Numbered from the stretch's first letter, positions 17,247-26,917 are shown. The stretch: 64,000 bases of DNA from Flammeovirgaceae bacterium UBA7330 (GCA_002471275.1 DKPQ01000006.1:62001-126000), one strand, 5' to 3'. Notes: generated by a model not told the origin, from the sequence alone. Made by a program: numbers and translations.

Positions 17247-20200
17247 ATGGCTGGATTATCAAACTTATCTATAGACAGGCCCGTACTGGCCATCGTGATG
17301 TCCCTGGTGATCATCCTCTTTGGGATCATCGGTTGGAATTTCCTGGGGGTACGCGAATACCCCAGCGTCGATCCTCCCATCATCACCGTATCCACAAGCT
17401 ATACCGGAGCAAGTGCTGATGTGATTGAAACACAGATTACTGAGCCGCTGGAAGAATCCATAAATGGCATCGACGGAATCAAGTCACTGTCTTCGATATC
17501 TGCAGATGGTAGAAGCAACATTACTGTAGAGTTTGGCCTTGAATCCAACCTTGAAACAGCAGCAAACGACGTTCGGGATAAAGTATCGAGGGCACTAAAC
17601 AACCTACCGCCGGATGCAGATCCCCCCATCGTAACCAAAGCCGATGCCAACTCATCTCCAATCATCGCATTACGGATCTTTTCTGAAAAACGGAACCTGC
17701 TGGAGCTGACGGAGATTGCTGATAACATATTCAAAGAGACCTTTCAGACCATCAATGGTGTGAGCGAAGTGCTTATCTGGGGCGAGAAAAAATATTCCAT
17801 GCGGCTATGGATGGATCCTGAAAGACTGGCCGCTTATCAGCTAACCCCACTGGATGTATACAATGCTGTGCAAAGCCAAAACATTGAACTACCCAGCGGA
17901 CGTATTGAAGGCACCGCCACTGAGCTCACCGTCCGTACTTTTGGCCGTCTCTCATCCCCGGATGAATTTAACAACCTGATCATCCGGGAAACGGAAAATG
18001 ATATTATACGATTCAGAGATATTGGCAGGGCTGAGTTTTACCCTGAGAATGAAAGAACAGGGCTCCGAAACAATGGTATCCCCATGGTATTGAATGCTAT
18101 TTTACCACAGCCGGGATCCAATAATCTGGACATTGCAGAAGAATTCTATAAAAGGCTTGAAAACCTGCAAAAAAACCTGCCAGAGGATATTAGCACTGAA
18201 GTAGCCTTTGATAACACAGAATACATTCGAGACTCTATTTCAGAAGTGCAACAGACCATTTTTGTGGCCTTCGGTTTGGTGGTGTTAATCATCTTTTTCT
18301 TCCTTAGGGACTGGAGAACTACTTTCATCCCGGTCATTACTGTACCTATTGCTTTGATTGGTTCCTTCTTCTTCATGTACACCATGGGGTTTTCAATCAA
18401 CGTTCTTACGCTTTTAGGTATAGTCCTTGCCATCGGGCTGGTGGTAGATGACGCCATTGTGGTGCTGGAAAACATCTACACCAAGATCGAGGGTGGTATG
18501 GAACCTAAAGAGGCAGGTAAAAAGGGAACAGAAGAGATCTTTTTTGCTGTAATTTCCACCACCGTGGCATTGACATCTGTTTTCTTTCCGATAGTCTTCC
18601 TGCAGGGGCTTACCGGAAGATTGTTTAGAGAATTCGGGATTACGGTGGCTGTGGCCGTTGTGATATCATCCTTTGTGGCGTTGACACTTACGCCTATGCT
18701 CTCATCAAAAATGCTGAAGAGACGTGAAAAGAAGCAATGGATTTACGAGAAGACAGAGCCCTTTTTTCTTTGGTTGAATCAACTTTATAATAACGCACTG
18801 GAAAGCTTCATGGGTAACCGATGGTTATCCGGCCTGATAGTATTGGTGGCTACAGGATTGATCTATTTGTTTGTCCAGTTTCTTCCGTCTGAATTGGCGC
18901 CACTTGAAGACCGTGGAGTTTTTCGGGTAATGGCCACAGGACCTGAAGGAGCGACCTTTGAATATATGGATGAATATGCGTTGGAGATCTCTGATATCGT
19001 CACTCAACAAGTGCCCGAAGCCCAATCTATTATTACAATAACATCCCCGGGATTTACCGCTTCCGCATCTGTCAATTCAGCTTTTATTATTGCCAGACTG
19101 AGCGACGCACCTGATCGCGACCGATCTCAGAGTGAAATTGTGCGAACGATCACACCCATGATCCAGGCCAATCCCAAAGCACGGGCTTTCGTGTTGGAGC
19201 CACCTTCCATAGGTAGTCGTTTTGGCAGTCTCCCGATTAGCTTTGTCATACAAGGGCGGGAACTTGATGATTTGAAAGAAGTGCTACCGGAGTTTCTGGC
19301 TAAAGCCGGTGAAAGCAGTTCCTTCAATTTTGTGGATGTAGACCTTAAATTCAACAAACCCGAACTGGGGGTGAGGATTGACCGGGAGAAGGCACAAAGC
19401 ATGGGTGTTTCCGTGCGTGATATTGCCCAAACGCTTCAATTAAGCCTCAGTGGAAACCGATTTGGCTACTTTATCATGAATGGTAAGCAGTATTATGTCA
19501 TTGGTCAGTTAGAAAAAAACAATCGCAACGAGCCACTTGACCTTAAATCCATTTATATAAAGGCCAGAAACGGTGATATCGTGCAGTTGGATAACCTGAT
19601 CAGTACAGAAGAACGGTCCACGCCACCACAGCTATTTCATTACAACAGGTTCACCTCGGCCACGATCTCTGCATCGCTAGCCAGTGGTGTGTCTTTGGGA
19701 CAGGGGATCGAAGAAATGGATCGAATTGCCGATGAAGTGTTGGACGACCGATTTCAGACTTCCTTGTCAGGTCAATCGCTGGAATTCCAGGAAAGCTCCG
19801 GAAACCTGTATTTTGCCTTCGGACTGGCACTGATACTTATTTACCTGGTACTAGCTGCACAGTTTGAAAGCTTTAGGGATCCGCTTACGATCATGTTTAC
19901 AGTTCCCCTGGCATTGTCCGGAGCTTTGTTGAGTCTTTGGTATTTCAATGAGACACTAAACATATTCTCTCAGATCGGAATGATCATGCTGATAGGGCTG
20001 GTTACCAAAAACGGTATTCTGATTGTAGAATTTGCCAATCAGCGTAAAGCACAGGGAATGGATATCATGGAAGCGATCATTGGAGCTGCCAAACAACGCT
20101 TCAGACCAATCTTAATGACCAGCTTATCCACCATTCTTGGAATTCTGCCAATTGCACTGGCATTGGGTGCAGGATCAGAAAGCAGAGTCTCCATGGGTAT

Positions 20201-20306
20201 CGCTGTAATCGGAGGAATGGTCATTGCCACCTTCCTGACTTTGTTTGTCATTCCGGCCATTTATTCATTTTTAACCAGTAAAGAGAAACGTCTAGCAAGG
20301 GTATGA
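17247..20306 (+). CDS. RND-family multidrug efflux permease (HAE-1, AcrB-like)
   Basis: The 1019-residue protein has the usual two-fold repeat of six membrane segments plus large periplasmic loops. The N-terminus LSIDRPVLAIVMSLVIILFG matches the first helix of AcrB-type pumps. The proton-relay pair is present in helix 4 (GLVVDDAIVVLENI), and the second half holds GLVTKNGILIVEFANQ. The domain order and length fit a hydrophobic/amphiphilic export pump, which takes substrates from the periplasm or outer leaflet using the proton gradient. It sits directly between the adaptor gene and the TolC gene, whose ATG overlaps its stop by 4 nt. The substrate range cannot be read from sequence. Confidence 0.95.
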   Translation: MAGLSNLSIDRPVLAIVMSLVIILFGIIGWNFLGVREYPSVDPPIITVSTSYTGASADVIETQITEPLEESINGIDGIKSLSSISADGRSNITVEFGLESNLETAANDVRDKVSRALNNLPPDADPPIVTKADANSSPIIALRIFSEKRNLLELTEIADNIFKETFQTINGVSEVLIWGEKKYSMRLWMDPERLAAYQLTPLDVYNAVQSQNIELPSGRIEGTATELTVRTFGRLSSPDEFNNLIIRETENDIIRFRDIGRAEFYPENERTGLRNNGIPMVLNAILPQPGSNNLDIAEEFYKRLENLQKNLPEDISTEVAFDNTEYIRDSISEVQQTIFVAFGLVVLIIFFFLRDWRTTFIPVITVPIALIGSFFFMYTMGFSINVLTLLGIVLAIGLVVDDAIVVLENIYTKIEGGMEPKEAGKKGTEEIFFAVISTTVALTSVFFPIVFLQGLTGRLFREFGITVAVAVVISSFVALTLTPMLSSKMLKRREKKQWIYEKTEPFFLWLNQLYNNALESFMGNRWLSGLIVLVATGLIYLFVQFLPSELAPLEDRGVFRVMATGPEGATFEYMDEYALEISDIVTQQVPEAQSIITITSPGFTASASVNSAFIIARLSDAPDRDRSQSEIVRTITPMIQANPKARAFVLEPPSIGSRFGSLPISFVIQGRELDDLKEVLPEFLAKAGESSSFNFVDVDLKFNKPELGVRIDREKAQSMGVSVRDIAQTLQLSLSGNRFGYFIMNGKQYYVIGQLEKNNRNEPLDLKSIYIKARNGDIVQLDNLISTEERSTPPQLFHYNRFTSATISASLASGVSLGQGIEEMDRIADEVLDDRFQTSLSGQSLEFQESSGNLYFAFGLALILIYLVLAAQFESFRDPLTIMFTVPLALSGALLSLWYFNETLNIFSQIGMIMLIGLVTKNGILIVEFANQRKAQGMDIMEAIIGAAKQRFRPILMTSLSTILGILPIALALGAGSESRVSMGIAVIGGMVIATFLTLFVIPAIYSFLTSKEKRLARV

Positions 20307-21616
20307 TCCGATTTTTCTTATTATTCTTTTTAAGCACCAGCCTACTAGCTCAGGAAACCGATTCTTTATGGACCGTAGAAGAAGTAGTAGGCCTTGCGTT
20401 GGAGCAGAACTACGACATCCGCCTGGAACGAAACAATCTTAGTATTGCAGAAAACAACAATACATTGGGCAATGCGGGCTTTCTTCCTACGGTAGAGCTC
20501 AATGGTGTGGCCGGTAAGACCGTGCAGGATACTGAATTGTTGTTCGCCAATGGAGATGGGCAATCGCGGACCGGTGCCGTAACTACCAGCTACAATGCGT
20601 CTGCAGGACTTACCTGGACCCTCTTCGATGGACTCAAAATGTTTGCCACCAAAGACCGGCTGGAAGAAATCCAAAGGTCCAACCAATTTGCGTTTAAGTC
20701 ACAGCTTCAAACGACCATTTCTGATGTCATGAAGGCTTATTACAATACTGCATTGGAGCAAGAGCGTTTGGCCTTGCTCGAGAGCACCCTCAGGCTGTCC
20801 GAAGAACGGGTAAAAATAAGCCAGGACAAATATGAACTGGGTAAAGCAAGCAAACTCGAATACCTGCAAGCCAAAGTGGATTATAATACTGACCAGTCAG
20901 CCTATGTCAAGCAAAAAGAGATCATCTCCGTTAGGAAATTTCAATTGATTGAATTCCTTGCCCTACAGGATCAGGATATGAATTTCAAACTGGATTATCA
21001 ATATGAGCTCGAAGAACCCCCCTCTGAAGAAATTGTTATTGATGCTGCATTGCATAACAACCCTGACCTCAATTACCTGAACAGTAATCGAGAGGTAGCT
21101 CTCCTTTCAAAAGTGGAGCTTGAGCGGCAACAATGGCCTTCCCTGGATTTTAACCTGGGTTACTCCTATTCCAACCTGAATGCTGAAGCCGGATTTTTAC
21201 AGAGCAACCAATCCAATGGCATCAACTATGGATTAACCGCTACCATGACCCTGTTTGATGGATTAAATCAGAAAAGATCCATCCAGAATGCCCGGATACA
21301 GGCCGAATCCAGCCAGCTATCCTACGAACAGGCAAGGTCTCAGCTGGTGACTGCAGTGAGGTCCGCATATCTAACCTATAAGAATTCCGTGGAACTGGCT
21401 GAGCTGGAATACCTAAACCTGGAAGTAGCACAGGAAAATGAAGAGATCGCCTTTGAGCGCTACCGTATCGGAAAGTCCAATCCGCTGGAGCTTCGTGAAG
21501 CACAGAACAACCGGCTAAATGCTGAGGTACGTTATCTGGAAGCAAGAAATACAGCCAAGATCGCCGAGATTGAATTGCAAAGGCTGAGCGGGTTACTGCT
21601 TGATCAGACACCTTAA
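20303..21616 (+). CDS. TolC-family outer-membrane efflux channel
   Basis: The 437-residue protein starts with a signal sequence (MIRFFLLFFLSTSLLAQ) and continues with SLWTVEEVVGLALEQNYDIRLERNN, the standard start of outer-membrane efflux proteins. Two copies of the alpha-helical/beta repeat follow (NNTLGNAGFLPTVELNG and SKVELERQQWPSLDFNLGYS), and the C-terminus reads LEARNTAKIAEIELQRLSGLL. It overlaps the RND gene by 4 nt (ATGA), so translation is coupled and all three components form one tripartite pump. The length is normal for the Bacteroidota version. Confidence 0.94.
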   Translation: MIRFFLLFFLSTSLLAQETDSLWTVEEVVGLALEQNYDIRLERNNLSIAENNNTLGNAGFLPTVELNGVAGKTVQDTELLFANGDGQSRTGAVTTSYNASAGLTWTLFDGLKMFATKDRLEEIQRSNQFAFKSQLQTTISDVMKAYYNTALEQERLALLESTLRLSEERVKISQDKYELGKASKLEYLQAKVDYNTDQSAYVKQKEIISVRKFQLIEFLALQDQDMNFKLDYQYELEEPPSEEIVIDAALHNNPDLNYLNSNREVALLSKVELERQQWPSLDFNLGYSYSNLNAEAGFLQSNQSNGINYGLTATMTLFDGLNQKRSIQNARIQAESSQLSYEQARSQLVTAVRSAYLTYKNSVELAELEYLNLEVAQENEEIAFERYRIGKSNPLELREAQNNRLNAEVRYLEARNTAKIAEIELQRLSGLLLDQTP

Positions 21617-21699
21617 ACAAGGCCGGATATACGTTATCTATTATAGTTTAGGGTTTCAAATTGTTTATTAACTTTCTCTTGAATAAACATTTTTGACCT

Positions 21700-22740
21700 A
21701 TGAAGTATTTACCCCTACTTGTTGTTCTTCTATTGACTACAGTTTCCGGGCTGGCCCAAAAAGCTCCAAAAACTCCCTCGGGGAACCCGGCTGATTTCAA
21801 AGTGAAAACCTGTCTACACTCGGTCAGCTACCTGGGAGTATGGAGAGGCCAGACACCACTAACGGTAGATGAATTTCTGGTCAAAGCCAAAGAACTCGGC
21901 TATGAAGGTGTGATGCTGGTAGCCAAGCGGCCCCATGTATCTCCACACGACTATGATAAAGCAGCCAGAAAGAAACTGAAAGCAAGGATCGAATCTCTGG
22001 GGCTTACTTTGGTTGGTCTTGCCGGTTATACGGATTTTACTGCAGGCATAGACAAGCCAGGCATTCCCAATGCCGAGATCCAGGCAGCCTGGGTTGGTGA
22101 AATCGCCGAGCTGGCCAAAGACCTGGGCACCAATATGGTACGTATATTCACCGGTTATGAGCGTCCTGGTATATCTTACGATAAACAATATGCAGAAGTG
22201 GTAGCAGGCCTGAAAATGGCTGGGAAGCTAGCTGCAGAGCATGGTGTGACCCTGGCTGTGCAAAACCACCACGACATTGCCCTGCATCACGATGCCATGT
22301 CATGGCTGATGCGAGAAGTAAACATGCCCAACGTAAGGGCTGGTTGGGATGCCTGGTCTCCGGTGCTCGAAGGACTCTCTCAGGAAGAGCTTCGTGAATC
22401 CATCCAAACCATGAAACCATACATCGTCAATACCATTGCTGCGGACTATGTAACTCAACCCCGATTCAATTACGTCCACAACCTCACTAACTACCAGGCT
22501 GATAAACCGGTGATGCGTGCGGTACCCATGGGCCAGGGCATGATTGATTACAAAACCTGGTTCGATGAGCTAAAGGCCATTGGATACCAGGGCTGGATTG
22601 TGTATGAAATGTGTGAAGTTCTGGATGGCGGTGGGTCTATCGAAAACCTCGATAAAACAGCCAAAATATTCCTGGATTACATTAAGGAATATGAGCAATC
22701 AAGCTCTTCGTCAGAACTGATTTTACCCCTCAGTCGCTAA
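21700..22740 (+). CDS. Secreted TIM-barrel protein, sugar phosphate isomerase/epimerase-like
   Basis: This 346-residue protein has a cleavable signal (MKYLPLLVVLLLTTVSGLAQ) and a xylose-isomerase-like TIM barrel: GYEGVMLVAKRPH, LGTNMVRIFTGYERPG, VTLAVQNHHDIALHHD, VRAGWDAWSP and GWIVYEMCEVLDGGGS. The His and acidic residues in these blocks are where this fold binds a divalent metal. Family members isomerise, epimerise or cleave sugar-like compounds. The exported location argues against a phosphorylated substrate despite the family name. It begins 83 bp after the tolC gene on the same strand and ends 11 bp inside the convergent sulfatase gene. Exact reaction unknown. Confidence 0.85.
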   Translation: MKYLPLLVVLLLTTVSGLAQKAPKTPSGNPADFKVKTCLHSVSYLGVWRGQTPLTVDEFLVKAKELGYEGVMLVAKRPHVSPHDYDKAARKKLKARIESLGLTLVGLAGYTDFTAGIDKPGIPNAEIQAAWVGEIAELAKDLGTNMVRIFTGYERPGISYDKQYAEVVAGLKMAGKLAAEHGVTLAVQNHHDIALHHDAMSWLMREVNMPNVRAGWDAWSPVLEGLSQEELRESIQTMKPYIVNTIAADYVTQPRFNYVHNLTNYQADKPVMRAVPMGQGMIDYKTWFDELKAIGYQGWIVYEMCEVLDGGGSIENLDKTAKIFLDYIKEYEQSSSSSELILPLSR

Positions 22741-24313
22741 CCAGGCTTCCCCACCAGTTGTCATTGGGAGTATAATCCTCTGAGAGCATCTCCAGTCGCT
22801 GTCGCTCGAGGCGCGGTAACAGCTCATTACGGATATAGGCTTTCCTTTCAGCAGCCTTCTCCGCATCATAGAGAGGGTCTTTCTCCGGATATCGGGCACC
22901 TACAGTAGATAGGTAGTCCAAAAGCGCCTTTTCAAGTGTTGCTACTTTATCTGGGAACTCTCCGGAGATGTCTGTTTCCTCAGCCACATCTTTATTGATG
23001 TCGTACAATTCATTGCTTCCATCTTCCCAATAATGAATGAGCTTAAAGCCATCCCTTTGAATGATCGAAGAAGGATTTCCTCCCTGATTTCCGTAATGAG
23101 GATAATGCCAAAAAAGCGGACGGTCAGGAATCTGCCCACCTTCCAGCAATGGTCGCAGGCTCACTCCATCCTGATGCTGATCAGGAAGCTGCGCTATGCC
23201 ACAAAGATCGAGAATGGTGGGATAGAAATCAGCTCCGGTCACAGGTACGTGAATTTGTTTGATCTCATCCAGCCAGGGCACATAGATGAAGTAGGGTTCC
23301 CGAATTCCCCCCTCCCACTGATATCCTTTACCTCCTCTTAATGGAGCGTTGGAAGTGGAAAAGGCATCACCGGAAGCCACTCCCCCGTTGTCAGAAGTGA
23401 AAATCACGATGGTGTTATCTTCTAGTCCATTTTCTTTCAGCGCATCGAGCACCACTCCTACTGCGTCATCCATTGCCTCTACCAGTCCCGCATACACCGG
23501 ATTATCCTGATTGAGCCGGATAGGCAGTACCCGCTCCATCTTAAAACCCGCCGAGTCTACACCCATGGAGAGGGCCTTATCCCTATACTTTCTCCACTTT
23601 TCTTTTGTCGTCTGAATGGGGCTGTGTACTGCATAGAAGGACAAATAAGCAAAGAATGTGGAGTCTTTATACTGAGCAATAAAATCAGCTGTCTCCTTTC
23701 CCAGCCGCATAGACAAATTTTCTCCCGGTGTCGTATTTTCAAGTTTTGGATTATCCCAGGGCGAGAAGTATCCACCCATCGGGCTCCCCTTCTCCCAACC
23801 TCCTCTGTTGACCTCAAAGCCATGATCTTCCGGGTAAGAACCTTCATTACCCAGGTGCCATTTACCAGCAAAGAATGTCTTATAGCCGTTGGCCTGCATG
23901 GCCTCAGGAAGTACCACATCATCCGCCGGAAGCTGAGGCTGATAACTGGCTGGTAGTAGCAGGTCATGCCTGTTGTGGCTTCTCCAATCCTCGCCGGTCT
24001 TAGCACCAATCCAGTCGGTAATACCATGTCTGGCAGTAAATTGCCCGGTCATGATCGTAGCCCTGCTGGGGCTGCACACCCGGCTACCGGCATAGCCCCG
24101 GGTGAAGATTGTGCCTTTTTGCGCGATTTTATCAATATTGGGTGTTTCGTAATAGGTGGATCCCATGCTACTGATGTCGTAGGCTCCAAAGTCATCTACC
24201 AGAATAAAAACAACGTTGGGTGGCCGTTGCTGCTTTCCTTCCTGGGTACAGGCACTGAAAATCAGAATCGATAATAGTATGATGTGGGATTGCAGATAAA
24301 GTGAGTGTTTCAT
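22730..24313 (-). CDS. Sulfatase (arylsulfatase family), formylglycine-dependent lipoprotein
   Basis: The 527-residue protein carries a lipoprotein signal (SILIFSAC, Cys about 22) and the alkaline-phosphatase-fold sulfatase core. The first metal site lies in NVVFILVDDFGAYD, and the modification motif C-S-P-S-R (Cys about 80 in GSRVCSPSRATIMTGQ) is the Cys-type site converted to formylglycine by an anaerobic or aerobic maturase, which is not encoded here. Downstream come KWHLG and FTSDNGG, also diagnostic. Such enzymes remove sulfate esters from marine polysaccharides or small molecules. The ORF ends inside the last codons of the convergent TIM-barrel gene (11-bp overlap). Target glycan cannot be assigned. 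Confidence 0.93.
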   Translation of the reverse strand: MKHSLYLQSHIILLSILIFSACTQEGKQQRPPNVVFILVDDFGAYDISSMGSTYYETPNIDKIAQKGTIFTRGYAGSRVCSPSRATIMTGQFTARHGITDWIGAKTGEDWRSHNRHDLLLPASYQPQLPADDVVLPEAMQANGYKTFFAGKWHLGNEGSYPEDHGFEVNRGGWEKGSPMGGYFSPWDNPKLENTTPGENLSMRLGKETADFIAQYKDSTFFAYLSFYAVHSPIQTTKEKWRKYRDKALSMGVDSAGFKMERVLPIRLNQDNPVYAGLVEAMDDAVGVVLDALKENGLEDNTIVIFTSDNGGVASGDAFSTSNAPLRGGKGYQWEGGIREPYFIYVPWLDEIKQIHVPVTGADFYPTILDLCGIAQLPDQHQDGVSLRPLLEGGQIPDRPLFWHYPHYGNQGGNPSSIIQRDGFKLIHYWEDGSNELYDINKDVAEETDISGEFPDKVATLEKALLDYLSTVGARYPEKDPLYDAEKAAERKAYIRNELLPRLERQRLEMLSEDYTPNDNWWGSLVSD

Positions 24314-24548
24314 TCCTGGTAACAGATTTTTACGATAAAGGTAGCAATATCTTTAAATGCCATGACAATACATAAACCCCTAACCGATAATAGGAATTCA
24401 ATGGATGATCAAAGCCCTGTTACGAGAAAGACCAATATATGCTAAGTAGAATACTGTACGATCTTTTCAGCCCTTTACCCGATTGAATGATCTTCGATCC
24501 TAAGCTTACTTTGGCTTCAGAAAATGATAAAATAAAACCCATAAATCA

Positions 24549-25115
24549 ATGTTAACAATTCTTCAGCAGATAAAGCACAGATACATTTTTAATGTCCTGG
24601 ACTTTGACAACAATGGTTACATAGAGAAAGATGATTTCGTTGCCATAGCAGAAAACCTTTGTATGGTGAGAGGTGAGGAGATGGATACCGAAGAGTCGAA
24701 AGAGATTATGGCACAGTGTATGAATTTGTGGGAGGGGCTGGCCTATTACATTGATGAGAATAACGATAATCAATGCTCCTTAAAGGAGTGGTTCAGTTTT
24801 ATAGAGGATCGCCTGATCAAATCATTAAAAGATGAGGCACCTCTATTTTTAAACAGTACTGTGGAAAGCATTTTTGACCTTTATGATGTGGATAGTGATG
24901 GAAATATTTCCTGGCAGGAATACCTCGATATATTTCTATCATTCAGACTCAATGCCAGCCTGGTAGCCAAGTCATTCAAGACACTAGATGCCAATAACGA
25001 CAAATCGTTGTCGAGAGAAGAACTGGTCAATGCAATCTCAGAGTTTCTTATCAGTGACGACATCAATTTGCCTGGCAACTGGATATTTGGCAACTTATAT
25101 GAGCAGGCAGCTTAA
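24549..25115 (+). CDS. Four-EF-hand calcium-binding protein (calerythrin/sarcoplasmic-type), probably cytosolic
   Basis: The 188-residue protein has four EF-hand loops: D18-D29 (DFDNNGYIEKDD), about D69-E80 (DENNDNQCSLKE), D113-E124 (DVDSDGNISWQE) and D147-E158 (DANNDKSLSREE). Loops 1, 3 and 4 keep acidic residues at the ligand positions; loop 1 ends in D rather than E, and loop 2 has an unusual NQCS section and may bind weakly. The layout resembles bacterial calerythrin and sarcoplasmic calcium-binding proteins, which act as calcium buffers or sensors. No signal peptide is visible. It stands alone with its own terminator, just before the signalling island. Role as a sensor is inference. Confidence 0.88.
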   Translation: MLTILQQIKHRYIFNVLDFDNNGYIEKDDFVAIAENLCMVRGEEMDTEESKEIMAQCMNLWEGLAYYIDENNDNQCSLKEWFSFIEDRLIKSLKDEAPLFLNSTVESIFDLYDVDSDGNISWQEYLDIFLSFRLNASLVAKSFKTLDANNDKSLSREELVNAISEFLISDDINLPGNWIFGNLYEQAA

Positions 25116-25163
25116 AAAATATTTTCTTTAGTTCATAGGTTTTTTTTCAGTACAGTTCTCTTG

Positions 25164-25194
25164 ACCCGTCTTGAATATTCAAGATGGGTTTTTT
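25164..25194 (+). terminator. Rho-independent terminator after the EF-hand gene
   Basis: ACCCGTCTTGAA pairs with TTCAAGATGGGT (25164-25175 with 25178-25189; one G-T pair, tight loop in practice of four bases) and is followed by a run of six T. It lies about 50 nt after the EF-hand stop codon. Confidence 0.9.
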
Positions 25195-25305
25195 GTACCC
25201 CGCCCTTATGACAACCGATTCTAGATAGGTAAGGTATTAACCTACGTGATTATACCTAAATGCTATTCAGAGCTTTAGCTTAATCCAATTTACGATGATC
25301 GCAGT

Positions 25306-25337
25306 ATTGTGCCAGGGGTATAGTTTGGTGAGCTTTG
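25306..25337 (+). promoter_or_regulatory. Possible Bacteroidota-type promoter of the CheR operon
   Basis: ATTG (25306-25309) and GAGCTTTG (25330-25337) are spaced by 20 nt and resemble the -33 TTTG and -7 TAnnTTTG elements, with one mismatch in each. It would give a leader of about 25 nt before the small ORF at 25369. Weak evidence by sequence alone. Confidence 0.3.
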
Positions 25338-25368
25338 AAGTACCATTTAATGTAAATAAACCATCCAT

Positions 25369-25527
25369 ATGAAAAGCCTTGAAACCATCTTACATGCTGC
25401 CTTCACCCGGCACATCATGCGGTGGCTTGTGACGCTCCCGGGCTTCCGAGCTACACCTGCAATCAACTTATCCCTTGCCAATACGGAAAGGACCCAGCTG
25501 CTTAATTTTCAAATGATTAATCGCTAA
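25369..25527 (+). CDS. Small hypothetical protein (52 residues) ahead of CheR
   Basis: An ATG at 25369 opens a frame of 52 codons (beginning MKSLETILHAAFTRHIMRWL, ending LLNFQMINR) that stops at 25527, five bases before the start of the cheR-like gene. The position, between a terminator and the first recognised operon gene, and the ordinary codon choice suggest it may be translated, perhaps as a coupled leader peptide. It has no recognisable domain; the middle contains VTLPGFRATP. It is short enough that chance cannot be excluded. Confidence 0.4.
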   Translation: MKSLETILHAAFTRHIMRWLVTLPGFRATPAINLSLANTERTQLLNFQMINR

Positions 25528-25532
25528 GCGGA

Positions 25533-26426
25533 ATGATAGCTGATAAAAAATATTGCTTTTTCAACGACGAAGAACTTCTGGTCATTACCTCCATCATTAA
25601 GAATCGGTATGGAATTGACTTTACAGGCTATGAGAAAAAATCGTTGAGAAGAAGCTTTGCCCGTATCATGGGAAAATGCAGAATGGACACCAAAAAACAG
25701 CTGCTGGATGCAATACTGGGTGAGGATCGTTCTTTCCTTAACTCTATCAATGACCTAACGGTAAATCGTACTGAGCTCTTCAGAAATCCTGAGCTTTGGG
25801 AAACCCTGGAACAGGATATCCTGCAAAGGCTCAAGTTTAAACAAGATATCAATGTATGGCATGCAGGATGCTCTTCGGGTGAAGAGGTGTACTCCATGGC
25901 TTTAGTTTTAGAGAAAAGCAATCTGCTTCACAAGACCAAAACGCTAGCTACGGACATCAGCACCAAAGCACTGGCCAGGGCAAAAGCAGGAAAATATTCC
26001 AGCACACTCATTAGCAGGTATGAAAAATCTCTTCAGAAGTATCAGCCACAGGGCCAGATTGAGGACTTGTTTCATATCGACAACCACCTGGCTACCATCA
26101 GAGACCAGTATAAAAGTCATATTGAATTTAAATATCACAACCTGGTATCGGATTCAGCTCAGGAAAAATTCGATATCATCTTTTGTAGAAATGTTATGCT
26201 CTACTTCGATGACCCGTTGAAGCTCACGGTCATTGAAAGACTGAAGAATGCTTTAAAGGACAATGGATTCCTGATCCTCGGATATTATGATGTATTACCT
26301 GAAAATGCTGACCAGCATTTGATCCAGTACAATAATTCCATTCAAATATTTCAAGCAAAAACCGACTCAGTCATAGAGGTGGAAATGGACAATAGATTAA
26401 TTGAGTTCAACAAGATTTCAGCATAA
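25533..26426 (+). CDS. cheR: CheR-type protein-glutamate methyltransferase
   Basis: The 297-residue protein has the CheR layout: an N-terminal helical domain (residues 1-80), the conserved TELFRNPELW block, the SAM-binding motif HAGCSSGEEVYSMAL, ATDIS and FDIIFCRNVMLYFD. CheR proteins add methyl groups from SAM to glutamates on chemoreceptors. In this window there is no methyl-accepting receptor, no CheW and no complete CheB, so its target is either encoded elsewhere or is one of the kinases of this locus. It starts five bases after the small ORF and is followed by a CheY-like gene at 39 bp. Confidence 0.9.
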   Translation: MIADKKYCFFNDEELLVITSIIKNRYGIDFTGYEKKSLRRSFARIMGKCRMDTKKQLLDAILGEDRSFLNSINDLTVNRTELFRNPELWETLEQDILQRLKFKQDINVWHAGCSSGEEVYSMALVLEKSNLLHKTKTLATDISTKALARAKAGKYSSTLISRYEKSLQKYQPQGQIEDLFHIDNHLATIRDQYKSHIEFKYHNLVSDSAQEKFDIIFCRNVMLYFDDPLKLTVIERLKNALKDNGFLILGYYDVLPENADQHLIQYNNSIQIFQAKTDSVIEVEMDNRLIEFNKISA

Positions 26427-26465
26427 ACATCAACAAAAAAAGCATCTTAAGAAAAGAAAAATATT

Positions 26466-26885
26466 ATGGAAGAACTGGCAATAAAAGAACCGCTTAATAA
26501 AAACAATAAAGTCATGGGAAAGAAAGTGTTAATCGTTGATGATTCGGCGTATATGCGATCTGTCATCAAATCTGCTCTGGTAAAAGAGGGATACGAGGTA
26601 GTAGGTGAGGCTGAAGATGGTGAAACTGCCATCGACCTGGCCCTGGGTCTTAACCCCGACCTCATCACATTAGACAATATTCTACCTGACATGATTGGGT
26701 TAGAAATCATCAAGGTACTTCATGAAGAGCAACTCTCCTCCAAGGTGATTATGGTGAGTGCTGTAGGGCAACAAACCATGCTCAACAAGGGTATTGAACT
26801 CGGCGCAGCCGCTTATTTGCTTAAACCGTTCACTTCGGAAAGCCTGATTGAAACGGTGAATAAAGCACTCATAAGCATTAACTGA
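26466..26885 (+). CDS. CheY-like single-domain response regulator
   Basis: The 139-residue product is one receiver domain. Acidic pocket VLIVDDSAYMR, acceptor Asp in DLITLDNILPDM, Ser in VMVSAVG and Lys in LLKPF are all in place, so phosphorylation should work. The N-terminus has about 16 extra residues before MGKKVLIVDDSA; the second ATG at 26514 is an alternative start. It lies between CheR and the CheA-like kinase, which is the natural phosphodonor. The acceptor block lacks the common MPxMDG residues, so it is somewhat divergent. Confidence 0.9.
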   Translation: MEELAIKEPLNKNNKVMGKKVLIVDDSAYMRSVIKSALVKEGYEVVGEAEDGETAIDLALGLNPDLITLDNILPDMIGLEIIKVLHEEQLSSKVIMVSAVGQQTMLNKGIELGAAAYLLKPFTSESLIETVNKALISIN

Positions 26886-26917
26886 AAATACAGTAACCAA
26901 CCTCCTGACCCTGGTCT

